Shown here in pieces: positions 7,788-16,900 of a DNA stretch of 43,247 nt (the stretch's first letter is position 1; the number at the start of each line of letters is the position of its first letter). This stretch comes from CAZOIA01 sp964579675 (GTDB lineage: Bacteria > Planctomycetota > Phycisphaerae > UBA1845 > PWPN01), in NCBI GenBank assembly GCA_964579675.1, contig CAZOIA010000019.1, positions 1-43,247 on the forward strand, written 5' to 3'. The notes beneath the pieces were generated by a model that was not told the origin of the DNA, ran no database searches, and saw only the letters and a program-made list of their open reading frames with translations. The translations under genes were made by a program, and so were the position numbers.

Positions 7788-10247
7788 TCACGCGCCTGGC
7801 TGCATGGCTGGTCGGGTCGATTGGGCGGGTCCGCGGGCGGGTTTCGGGTCAGGCTTGCGGGTGGCCTGGAGATGGGCGTCGCCCCAGTCGGCGTGGTCGC
7901 CCTCGATGCCGTCGCCGGCACTCTCGACGCTGAGGGTCAGAAGCTTCCTGTCCTTGATCGAGACCTTCAACGGCTGTGGTGGTTCGCCGGCGTGCAGGAC
8001 ATCGCTCTTGAACATCAGCGTGTCGTCGGCTGAGATCTTGAAGACCACGGACCCCTTGCCCCGAGTCTCGTCATCGATACCGATTTCGGCGCTGAACGTG
8101 TCGTATCCACCGCCCAGGAAGTAGGTGACGTGGGCATTGGCGCACATGCCGAGGCCTCGAGCGTACCGGCGGCCCGCGATCCGAAGCGGGCTTCCACCGG
8201 CACTCTTGTTCACACCCAGCGGCAGGGGGCCCTGCTTTGCGGAAAGCGGGGCCAACTGCGTGAGGGAGGTGCTGGCGGGGATGGGGGTCCGGTGCGTAAT
8301 CGGGGGCGAGCGGTCGGACTCCCGGCCCGCGAAGTCCACCGCGGTAACGGCGTACACGTACTCGGTGTTGTAGACCACGCCACTGTCCTGAAACTCATAC
8401 CGGCGGCCCGCGACGTCGGCGATTGGCTCGTTGTTGCGGTAGATTCGTTGAGAGACGGCCTGATCATCGCGTGGGTTCCAGCTCAGCAGCACGCCGCGGG
8501 TGTTCTGCCTGGCCGACACGCCGCCCGGGGGTGTCGGCAGCGCGACTGGCCGGGGCGCCTTGACGAATGCAATGCTCCAGGGAAGGGCGCGAGTCTGGCG
8601 ACTTTCCAGGGTCACGATCTGAACGGGGCCGGCGGCTCGAACCAGGGTGGTGGCACTGGCGGCCTCGATGCCGGTGATCTCGAAGCGCTCGTCGCCCTCG
8701 CCCGCGAAGATGCAAAGCTCGTACGGGTCACCCGCGACCACGTTACTCCTGCCGCTCATCCTCAGTGTTTGCGGGTCGAATTGAACGTCGTGCAAGTCGA
8801 TCGCGCCCTGGGTGACGTGGCGAGACGTGCTGATCAACGTGGGCCGGCCCCTGCGCAGTCGTCGGATGCAGAGGACGCGGCACGACGCGGGCTCCAGGTC
8901 CACGTCGAAACGGTTCCGGGCGACGGCGAGCAGTTGTTGCTGCCAGAAATCATAGACCGCATATCGCGCGTTGTCGTTGACGGGAATGCCCAGCCTGCCG
9001 AGCTCGATCGCCCTTCTCTCAGGTTCCGACGACGAGTTGAAAACACCCAGGACGTTCCAGTGATCGAACGCGGTCGCAATCGCCAGGTTCCACAGGCCGG
9101 GACGCTCGCCGTCAAAGAGATCAACGGCACGAACCGGTGCCGGCGGACAGACGCGGCGAAGCGGCTCGACCTGCTCGGCGGAGAGTCTGTGAAGCTCGCC
9201 CTCGAGCAACAGCCAGGGGTATGCCAGTCCTCGGGCGCTGGCTTCCCTGCGGGCGGCCTCAAGCGTGGCCATGCTGCTCGCGGATAGCCGGGGGATCTCC
9301 AACAACGGGCCGCCAACCCGTCGGCAGGGCTCGGTCGTGAGCCCGAGCGGTTCGAGGGCCTTCGCCCGCCCGTCGGTCCAGACGTATTGAAGACCGAAAG
9401 GCCCCAGGTTGGCGGCGACCCATCTCGCATTAAGCAGCAGTGCTTCCGGATCCGTGGCGCCGTCTTGCGGACACGCAACCCAACCTGCTCCGGTGTCGAT
9501 ACGGTTGTCGTCCGGGTGATCCGCAACCATGACGGGCGGTATTTGCCGGAGAAGCGTCTTCCTTGCCGTCAAGGTCAGGACGGTAGCTCGTTTCCCCGCT
9601 GGCTGTTCCAGGGAGGCTCTGAGGTGAATCCCGGGGCGACCCGGCAAGAAGGCAACCTGCCCGTCAATCGCAATCGCCATGCCGTGCTTGGACTCGAGCA
9701 GGCCATCGAACAGCGCATTGACCGCCGGCCCTATCGCGGTCTGAACCACCTGGCGGCTCGGAGGTCGATTCAACCGAACCGGAAGCACGTCCTTGCCCAG
9801 CGTCGCCAGCAAGCTTATCGAAGGCAGTTCTGCATCAGCCGACAGTGTGATCGTCGCGCTCGCGGGTCCCGCGCGGTAGGCGATCTCGCAAGAAATCGGC
9901 GGCGCGACGGGCGGGGAGGATTTGAGCAAGTAGTGCTCGCGGACGACGGCCGGTTGCGTGGCCGGCGTGCTGGTTGCGGCCGGCTGCGACGCTGCGGCTT
10001 TGGCGAAGAACGCGTAGCTGACCGGCGTGTCGTTGAATCGAGCAGTTGCTCCACGGAGGGTCAGTATTTCCCGGCCATCCAGGCGGACGACAATGTCTTG
10101 CGGCTCGGCCGTCACGAGCTCGGGCGCTTCGGCGATCGGGCGGGTCGTGGGCTGCGGGCTGACCTCGAGCGTCCGGTCCGGTGGGCTTTCACACCCAACG
10201 AGCAGAACGGCGAAGATCAAGAGCCCGCGCATCAACCGTTGCATCAC
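7788..10247 (-). CDS. Large lipoprotein with FN3 and NPCBM-like domains
   Basis: An 819-residue exported lipoprotein. LLVGC places the lipidated cysteine at residue 19, followed by a proline/threonine linker. Residues about 45-250 look beta-rich. About 260-480 resembles a glycoside-hydrolase-like barrel of the alpha-galactosidase type (for example GPFGLQYVWTDGR), but I cannot point to a catalytic acid pair. About 572-652 is a fibronectin type III domain (GVLLSWNPRDD, ending YAVTAVDFAG). About 669-802 is an NPCBM-like module (RGLGMCANAHVTYFLGGGY, VVFKISADDTLMFKS). It starts 24 bases after the stop of the sugar-type ABC ATPase, suggesting joint transcription and a role in binding or processing glycans at the cell surface. 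Enzymatic activity is not established. Confidence 0.75.
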   Translation of the reverse strand: MMQRLMRGLLIFAVLLVGCESPPDRTLEVSPQPTTRPIAEAPELVTAEPQDIVVRLDGREILTLRGATARFNDTPVSYAFFAKAAASQPAATSTPATQPAVVREHYLLKSSPPVAPPISCEIAYRAGPASATITLSADAELPSISLLATLGKDVLPVRLNRPPSRQVVQTAIGPAVNALFDGLLESKHGMAIAIDGQVAFLPGRPGIHLRASLEQPAGKRATVLTLTARKTLLRQIPPVMVADHPDDNRIDTGAGWVACPQDGATDPEALLLNARWVAANLGPFGLQYVWTDGRAKALEPLGLTTEPCRRVGGPLLEIPRLSASSMATLEAARREASARGLAYPWLLLEGELHRLSAEQVEPLRRVCPPAPVRAVDLFDGERPGLWNLAIATAFDHWNVLGVFNSSSEPERRAIELGRLGIPVNDNARYAVYDFWQQQLLAVARNRFDVDLEPASCRVLCIRRLRRGRPTLISTSRHVTQGAIDLHDVQFDPQTLRMSGRSNVVAGDPYELCIFAGEGDERFEITGIEAASATTLVRAAGPVQIVTLESRQTRALPWSIAFVKAPRPVALPTPPGGVSARQNTRGVLLSWNPRDDQAVSQRIYRNNEPIADVAGRRYEFQDSGVVYNTEYVYAVTAVDFAGRESDRSPPITHRTPIPASTSLTQLAPLSAKQGPLPLGVNKSAGGSPLRIAGRRYARGLGMCANAHVTYFLGGGYDTFSAEIGIDDETRGKGSVVFKISADDTLMFKSDVLHAGEPPQPLKVSIKDRKLLTLSVESAGDGIEGDHADWGDAHLQATRKPDPKPARGPAQSTRPAMQPGA

Positions 10248-10271
10248 GTCATCCCCCTGTGGCGTTTCCGG

Positions 10272-11783
10272 CTAACCTGTGGGAGCACCCATGCCGGCCA
10301 TGAGCCGCATCAACCCCTCCTGATTCGCTTCGCTCCGCGTCAGTTCACCGACCTGCCGGCCCTCGCGGAGTACGATAATCCGCGTGCTGAGATTGAGCAC
10401 CTCGGGCAGTTCGGAGGAGATCAGCAGAATCGCCGCCCCGTCCCGGGCGAGTTGGTCTATCAGGGCGTGGATCTCGGCCTTGGCCCCGACGTCCACGCCG
10501 CGGGTCGGCTCATCGATCAGCAGGATGCCGCACTGACTGGCCAGCCACTTGGCCATCGCGATCTTCTGCTGGTTCCCGCCGGACAGCGACCAGACCGGGG
10601 CGTCGACATGCGGCGTGCGAACGCGCAGGCGATCGAAGTACGTTGTCGTGAGGGCCTTCTCCGGCCCCGTCTTGACGAACCCTAGACGGCTGAGGCGGTC
10701 GAGAATCGGCAGCGAGAGGTTTGCCCGGCCGCCCATCGATAGCACCAGCCCCTGGGTCTTGCGGTCCTCGGGCAGGTAGCCGATGCCCAGTGACATCGCG
10801 CGGGCGGGCGAGCGGATCGTCACCTGCCGGCCATTGACCACGATCCTGCCGGTGGCGTTCGGATCGAGCCCGAAGACGGCCTGGGCAACCTCGCTCCGGC
10901 CCGCCCCGACCAGACCCGCCAGGCCGACCACCTCGCCCGCCCGGACCGTCAGCGAGATGTTCTCGAACTTGCCGGGCGAGGTCAGGCTTTCGATACGGAG
11001 CTTCTCCTCGCCCGGTTCCGCGTCGAGATGCTCGGGGAAGTATTCCTCGACCGATCGCCAGATCATCAGCTGCACGATTGTTTCGTAGGTTTGGTCGGCT
11101 ACGTCGGCAGTCTCGACGTGCTGGCCGTCGCGAAGCACGGTGACCCGATCGCAGAGGCGAAAGATCTCTTCCAGTCGGTGCGACACGTAGATCAGCGTGA
11201 CCCCGCGGGCCTTGAGCCGATCGATCAGTTCAAAGAGCCGCTCCGTTTCAGCCGACGCCAGCGAGCTGGTCGGCTCGTCCATCACGATGATCCTCGCCCC
11301 GGTGCCCACCGCGCCGGCGATCTGGACCATCTGCTCCTGACCGGTGGAAAGGGCGGATATCGGTAGATCCACGTCGATGCTCGCCCCGATCTCGGCCAGC
11401 ATCGCCCGGGCTCGGCCGCGCATCTCGTTTCGGCTGAGAAAACCCCAGCGCCTCGGCAGGTTGCCCAGACACAGGTTCTCCGCCACGGTCAGGTTCGGGC
11501 AGAAGCAGAGTTCCTGGTGGACCATGCCGATGCCGGCCCGGACCGCGTCGAGCGGGGTCGCGAACTGGACCGGCCGCCCGTCCAGATAGAGCCTCCCCTC
11601 GTCGGGGACGTGGATGCCGGCGATGATCTTGCCCAGTGTCGATTTGCCCGCCCCGTTCTCGCCGACCAGGGCGTGGCAATCACCCTCGCCGATCTCGAAG
11701 CTCACCCGCCGCAGCGCGGTCACACCGGCAAAGAACTTGGAGATGCCGTCGAAGCGCAGAATTGAAGCTTCTGATTCCGTCAT
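10272..11783 (-). CDS. Sugar-type ABC transporter ATPase (RbsA/XylG-like)
   Basis: A 503-residue protein with two fused nucleotide-binding domains, the arrangement of CUT2 importers for ribose, xylose or galactose (RbsA, XylG, MglA). The first domain has Walker A GENGAGKST (41-49), signature LSTGQEQ and Walker B IIVMDEPT. The second has the degenerate P-loop GLVGAGRSE, signature LSGGNQQK and LLIDEPTRGVDVG, as is normal for this family. CUT2 systems also need a permease and a periplasmic binding protein; neither is in the window. Neighbours are a double-ACT protein 32 bases upstream and an NPCBM lipoprotein 24 bases downstream. The substrate cannot be named. Confidence 0.92.
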   Translation of the reverse strand: MTESEASILRFDGISKFFAGVTALRRVSFEIGEGDCHALVGENGAGKSTLGKIIAGIHVPDEGRLYLDGRPVQFATPLDAVRAGIGMVHQELCFCPNLTVAENLCLGNLPRRWGFLSRNEMRGRARAMLAEIGASIDVDLPISALSTGQEQMVQIAGAVGTGARIIVMDEPTSSLASAETERLFELIDRLKARGVTLIYVSHRLEEIFRLCDRVTVLRDGQHVETADVADQTYETIVQLMIWRSVEEYFPEHLDAEPGEEKLRIESLTSPGKFENISLTVRAGEVVGLAGLVGAGRSEVAQAVFGLDPNATGRIVVNGRQVTIRSPARAMSLGIGYLPEDRKTQGLVLSMGGRANLSLPILDRLSRLGFVKTGPEKALTTTYFDRLRVRTPHVDAPVWSLSGGNQQKIAMAKWLASQCGILLIDEPTRGVDVGAKAEIHALIDQLARDGAAILLISSELPEVLNLSTRIIVLREGRQVGELTRSEANQEGLMRLMAGMGAPTG

Positions 11784-11815
11784 GACGTATCCACATCACG
11801 ATCCGCAGCGGGCGG

Positions 11816-12205
11816 TTATCCGCCGACGGCCTTTGCGGCCCGGGCGAGGTTGCTGACGCTCAGCACGATCACACTCGGGCTGCCGTCGCCGGTGCTCCCG
11901 TAGACGTAGTTGATGTTGACGCGGGCTCTGGCGAGCTTGGCCGCGATCTTCTCCATTTCGCCGGGCTTGTTGGCGGCTCGAACCGTCAGCACCCGCTGGG
12001 TGCAGAAGTTGTATTTGCCCCTGGTCAGGGCGGCCTTGGCCTTGGCCGTCGGGGATGCCACCATTCGCACCCAGCAGCAATCGGCGCTGTCCGCGACCGA
12101 GATCGCCTGGATGTTCACCCTGGCCCGCCTCAGGGCCGAGCAGAGCTTGGCCAGCACGCCGGGCTTGTTCTCCAGACCGATACAGAATTGAGTTGCTCGT
12201 GCCAT
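11816..12205 (-). CDS. Double ACT-domain protein
   Basis: A 129-residue protein of two ACT domains. The first begins FCIGLENKPGVLAKLCSAL and the second VLTVRAANKPGEMEKIAAKL, each with the N-K-P-G turn that lies at ligand-binding interfaces in ACT proteins. No catalytic domain is fused, so it is probably a stand-alone small-molecule sensor, often for amino acids. The start at 12205 is strongly supported by AAGGAG six to seven bases upstream; the longer open frame is rejected. It is followed after 32 bases by the sugar-type ABC ATPase gene and lies divergent from folP. The ligand is unknown. Confidence 0.82.
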   Translation of the reverse strand: MARATQFCIGLENKPGVLAKLCSALRRARVNIQAISVADSADCCWVRMVASPTAKAKAALTRGKYNFCTQRVLTVRAANKPGEMEKIAAKLARARVNINYVYGSTGDGSPSVIVLSVSNLARAAKAVGG

Positions 12206-12419
12206 CGTATGTCTCCTTGCTCGTGACGTGATCGACACGGTGGTGCCGGGATGGGAATCGCCCCACGGGGGCAAAACGCCACGCACGTCATTGGAACTCC
12301 ACGTTCGAGGCCCGTCAATAGCCGAAGATCCTGGCGGTGCCACCACCCCCGCCGGCGCGGGACCGCAATCGCGTCACGCGAGTTGTGAGTCGGCCGGTTA
12401 AGCCAGATGGCGAAACGCG

Positions 12420-12433
12420 TATAATGACCGGTC
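12420..12433 (+). promoter_or_regulatory. -10 element just upstream of folP (possible leaderless start)
   Basis: A perfect TATAAT occupies 12420-12425, with only eight bases between it and the folP ATG at 12434. Transcription from it would start at or within about two bases of the ATG. No Shine-Dalgarno sequence precedes the ATG, and the -35 region is weak (GGTTAA-like near 12396). Confidence 0.45.
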
Positions 12434-13336
12434 ATGCCCACCAAGGAGCCGATGCAATTTCGTGGTCGAGCGGTGGTGCCGGGTGCGGGGCCGTTTGTGG
12501 TCGGGATCCTGAACGTCACCCCGGATTCGTTCAGTAACGGCGGAGCGTACGCGACGCCGACTGATGCGACCGACGCCGGTTGCCGGATGGCCGACGAAGG
12601 CGCGGACGCGATTGACGTGGGGGGCGAATCCACCCGGCCCGGGAGCCAGCCGGTACCGGCCGACGAACAGATCCGCCGGACCGAGAACGTCATTGCCGGT
12701 CTGGCCCGGCGGTTTGGCGACGACGGCCCCGCGATCTCGATCGATACGCGGTCGGCGAAGGTCGCGGCAGCGGCCCTGGACGCGGGAGCGTGCGTGGTCA
12801 ACGACGTGTCGGCCCTGGGCGACGACACGGCAATGGCGCCCCTTGCAGCTTCGCGAGGGGCCGGTGTCATCCTCATGCACGCCAAGGGCACGCCCGGGGA
12901 CATGCAACGCAACCCGACCTACGACGACGTCGTCGCGGAGATCACCGGATTCCTCGCCCGGCGGATCACGCTCGCCGCCGAGGCCGGCATCGCCCGGGAA
13001 CGCATCATCGTCGATCCGGGCATCGGGTTCGGAAAGACCACCGCTCACAATATCGAGATCCTCCGCCGGCTCGATTCTCTAAGAGCGCTCGGGTTGCCCG
13101 TGATGGTGGGACCCTCGCGCAAGCGGTTCATCGGCGAGGTTCTTTGTATCGACGAGCCTGCGGATCGACTGATGGGCACCGCGGCCGCGGTAGCGGCGTG
13201 CGTGCTGGCGGGCATCGAGTGCGTGCGGGTCCACGACGTGGCGGCGTGCCGGCAGGTGGCGGATCTGTGTGCGGAGATCCGGCCCTTGTCTCCTTCTAAT
13301 GTTCCTTTCCCTGGTACTCGCGGCTATCGGTCTTGA
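12434..13336 (+). CDS. folP: Dihydropteroate synthase
   Basis: A 300-residue dihydropteroate synthase, which condenses 6-hydroxymethyl-dihydropterin diphosphate with p-aminobenzoate in folate synthesis. Family motifs are clear: GILNVTPDSFSNGG (24-37), DVGGESTRPGS (61-71), SIDTRS, VNDVSALGDD, ILMHAKGTPGDMQ, IIVDPGIGFGKT and VGPSRKRFIG. Other folate genes are not adjacent. The coding 3' end overlaps the 3' end of convergent efp by 41 bases, so the last dozen residues (beyond the TIM barrel) are encoded antisense to efp. The ATG lacks a ribosome binding site and follows a TATAAT closely. Confidence 0.95.
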   Translation: MPTKEPMQFRGRAVVPGAGPFVVGILNVTPDSFSNGGAYATPTDATDAGCRMADEGADAIDVGGESTRPGSQPVPADEQIRRTENVIAGLARRFGDDGPAISIDTRSAKVAAAALDAGACVVNDVSALGDDTAMAPLAASRGAGVILMHAKGTPGDMQRNPTYDDVVAEITGFLARRITLAAEAGIARERIIVDPGIGFGKTTAHNIEILRRLDSLRALGLPVMVGPSRKRFIGEVLCIDEPADRLMGTAAAVAACVLAGIECVRVHDVAACRQVADLCAEIRPLSPSNVPFPGTRGYRS

Positions 13337-13856
13337 TTCGAATCTTGTCGCCGTTCTTGATGAACAACGGGACGTGAACCACGAGTCCGCTCGCGAGCGT
13401 AGCCTCTTTCTGTACGTTGCTGGAGCCGCTCGCGTGCTCGACCGGCGCAGTGTCCGTCACCTCCAGTACCACCATGGACGGCAATTGGATGGCGACCACC
13501 TGCTGTTCAATCATAAGGAACCGGTAGCTCTCCTGCTCGACGAGGAACGGGGTGCTGTCGCCGAGCACGTCCTGGCCGACGGGATACTGCTCGTAGGTTT
13601 CGGCGTCCATGAAGACGCGTTCCGTCCCGTCCTGGTAGAGGTACTGCATCGAGCGAACCTGGGAAGGCACTTCTTCGATCTTGCCCAGCTCATCGAGCGT
13701 GCGCTCGCCGGTGTTTCCGGTTCGCAGCGAGCGCAGCTTGACGTGGACGGTGGCTTTCTGCTTGCCCGTCTGAGTGAGCGTGTGATCGAGCACGGTAAAG
13801 AGTTCCCCCTCGTGCCGGATAATCATGCCCTTGTGAAGCCGGTGGGATACTGGCAT
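13296..13856 (-). CDS. efp: Elongation factor P
   Basis: A 186-residue EF-P, which binds between the P and E sites and relieves ribosome stalling at proline stretches. It has the three beta-barrel domains: the N-terminal KOW-like domain, a middle OB domain with MQYLYQDGTERVFMDAETYEQ, and the C-terminal domain with LASGLVVHVPLFIKNGDKI. The loop lysine that is modified in many bacteria corresponds to Lys32 in TQTGKQKA, but the flanking residues differ from the common KPGKGQ. It is preceded by an unusually complete Shine-Dalgarno site. It lies 134 bases downstream of the M28/FtsX fusion gene and converges on folP. Confidence 0.95.
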   Translation of the reverse strand: MPVSHRLHKGMIIRHEGELFTVLDHTLTQTGKQKATVHVKLRSLRTGNTGERTLDELGKIEEVPSQVRSMQYLYQDGTERVFMDAETYEQYPVGQDVLGDSTPFLVEQESYRFLMIEQQVVAIQLPSMVVLEVTDTAPVEHASGSSNVQKEATLASGLVVHVPLFIKNGDKIRIKTDSREYQGKEH

Positions 13857-13857
13857 A

Positions 13858-13867
13858 GATCACCTCC
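13858..13867 (-). promoter_or_regulatory. Very strong Shine-Dalgarno site of efp
   Basis: On the minus strand GGAGGTGATC precedes the efp ATG with one intervening base. It is complementary over ten bases to the usual 16S rRNA 3' end (GAUCACCUCC). Such extended pairing is rare in this window and suggests high translation of efp; it also fixes the start codon. Confidence 0.7.
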
Positions 13868-13990
13868 GGAGAAGATGGAATTGTCTCCCGCTGATCAGTG
13901 TCGCCCGACCGGCGGGTCTGGTCAAATCCACTGTCAAGCGGATCGCGCCCGTGAGAGCTTCTCACCTGTGATCGCCGATCGAACACGGAT

Positions 13991-16900
13991 CTACGTGGGG
14001 CACAGGCGGCGATACGCGTCTGTCTGCTGAGGGCCGAGTGATCGCCAGAGCAGGAACTGTCTCCGCAGCTCGGTGAGGAAGTGCCGGTTGCTGCGGACCC
14101 ACGCGCTGTGGGGACCGGCCTCTCGGCGGAGGGATATGTTGACTTCGTGGATGGTCGGGTCGGGCCCCGGGCGGATCTCGAGCTCGACGGTCTGCATGAT
14201 GCCGAGGTCGAACGGGGCGAGCCAGATCTGGGCCACAAACCCACGCCCTCCCGTGTCGGCGTCGGAGAACACCTCGATCGCCCCACTGCAGAAGCGGGCA
14301 AGTGACGTCTCGGTATGACCCGCGAGCCAATCGTGAAGGTACACGAGGACCGGCCCGGCATCCCGGCCATGCATGGTAAACGGCAACGCCACGGTCAGAT
14401 CATCGCCGTGGGGCGTCGGGAGCTTCCAGGTGCTTTCGCTGCCCGGCGCGGCAATCTTCGCGGCGACCCGGGCGGGCCAGATCGACGACAGCAGCACCAC
14501 GACCATGATTGCCAGTTGCGTGTAGACCACGGCCGAGCTGGAGAAGTTCAGACTGATGCCCGGAACGAGATTGTACTTGCTGGCCACCGTCCCGAGCCCT
14601 TGGCCGATGATGTACCCGCCCACGACGCCGATCGTCCCGTAAGCCGCCGCCTCCGCCACGAACAGCGCCCCGACGTGGGCCGGGGCCAGACCGACCGACA
14701 TGAGGATCCCGATCTCCCGCCGCCTCTCGTACACGCAGTTGAGCATCGTATTGAAGATGATGAGCGCACTGATGAACAGCGGCACGACGACGTTGCCCAG
14801 GCCGGTGAGGCTCGTGATCTCCATGGCGGCGCAGAGGACGACCCGGCCATCTGCGTTGGCGTAGACCGGGCGGTGGATCTGGCCGGCCAGCTCGTCCGCC
14901 AGGGCCATCGTTCGGGCCGGGTTCCGCGGGACCAGTACCACTGCCCGCAGCGTGGCGTCGAGCTCCCCCGCCCGCGACGCCCGGATGATGGCGAACTGAT
15001 CGGGCGAGAGCACCCGGAACTTCTCGGCCGTCGCCGCACCGGTCAGGTCCGCCTGCGTTTCCGCTTCCTCCAGGGCGTCGATCTTCCTCTGGACCTCGTC
15101 CGGGTCCGGGTCCAACAGGGCAAGACGCTGGTAATCCACCGGAGCATAGGTCTGTCCGTTCAAGCCGGTCAGCGACAGCATGTCGCGGTGCCCAACCACT
15201 GCCGAGACGGTGAAGGCCGAACCGAACATCTCGACCGGATCACCCGGGCCCGCGCCGATACGTTCCGCCACTTTGCTGCTGATCAGGACGGAATCCTTTG
15301 ACGAGGCGAAATGATCCATCGCCGCCCGGCCAATCAGGCGATCGAGCCCCACCACGCGGGCTTCGATCGGCTCAATGCAGGACACCGCATGCAGCAGGGC
15401 GTAGCGCTCGTCCTTACCCGTCATCTTGAGCGTTTTGGGGTACTGCGTCTTGAGGTCGTTGCGGGTGATCCACCAGTGGCCTGCCACCTGAGCCTCATCG
15501 CGGTAGGCCGTCTCCAGATGATCCAGCGTCCAGGCGGGCATCGGGTCCCAGCTCAACCGCTGGATCATGACCGTGCTGCGATCGGGAGGAATTCGCTCCA
15601 GGCCCGTCAGGTCGTAATGAAGGGGATGCAGGTGGGTCCGGGGGCTGGTGAAGCTCATGATGACGAAGGCGAGCAGCACGAGCGTAGCGAGCGTGAGGGC
15701 GGTGCGGACTTTTCGCCGCCGCATGTTTGCGATCCCCACCAGCATCGCCCGGTGCAGCACGTCGAACCGCTTGAAATCGTCGGCGGATGACGCTGCTGCC
15801 CTGTCGCCACCGGCTCGGGCCTCGGAGAAGGTGCCCGTCCCCTTCTTCAGCCGCACCAGCTCGGTCCGGAACTTGCCCAGCACGATCGCCACGACCACGG
15901 TTGAGAGAAACAGGATCACGAACGCCAGCAGAATGGTCACCGGCGTCAGGCTGATGCGGAACGCCGGGTGAAACGTCCCCACCAGCAACGTCATGATCGC
16001 AAACAGCAGGGCGAAGCCGCCGATCTGGCGGTAAACGGTTCTCGCCCCGAGAACCAGACGTTCCACGAAATAGCAGAACGGCACCAGCCCCACCAGCAGG
16101 AACAGAACCGCATAGATCGTGTCGTCGGCTGACCGCCGCGTCTTCTGGTAGACCTGGGCCTGCGAGGTCAGGGCCGCCGTGGCGTGGCGCCAGGCCCGGG
16201 TTCCGTCACCTGCGGCCCGGGCTCGGTCCGCCTTGCGGACCTCAGACCGCCCCTGCTGATGCTGCCGGCGAAGGTACGGGTCGATCACGCCGGTATCTTC
16301 CAGTCGTCTGATGCGGTGCTCGTTCAGAATGGCGAAATCGCTGGCCGAGAGGAAAGCCACCGGCGACTGCTGTCGCCAGTCGAGCGGGTAACCCTCACCC
16401 TCCGGCGCGTCGGCCGACGCGTTGAGCATCAGCATGCGCCGGCTCGAATCGCCTTTCGCGAAGACCAGTTGCCACCGGTCCATTTCGGTGGGCAGGCAGA
16501 CGCTGCACACGCCCTCATCGACGGACCAGAACCCCCGACGGACCTCGGAGCCGCGGGCGGCCTCCACCACCACGACCTTGTCCAGATCCTCCAGAAACCG
16601 CGGATCGTTCAGGCCCAACAGCCCGATCTGTACGCACTCGAACATCTCGCCGCGAAGGTGCTTCAGATCCTTCTTGCGGGGATGCCCGGTGATGATCGAC
16701 TTATGCCACGAAACGAACCGGTCCATCGCCATGATGACCCGGCCCTGGTCGTCGAACAGGTACACCTCGGGCGTCAAACCGGCCCGCCGCACCCGCTCGT
16801 CGAGGATATCGTCAACGGCGTACTTGCCCTCGCCGTCCGTCTTGAGCACCACCATGTCCCGCACCCCGATGCCCCGGACGCCAAGGTGTCGCGAACCCCA

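Noticed and set aside
13335..13350. GATTCGAATC resembling a tRNA T-loop
   Set aside because: It falls inside the efp coding region, and no acceptor stem or anticodon arm can be drawn around it.
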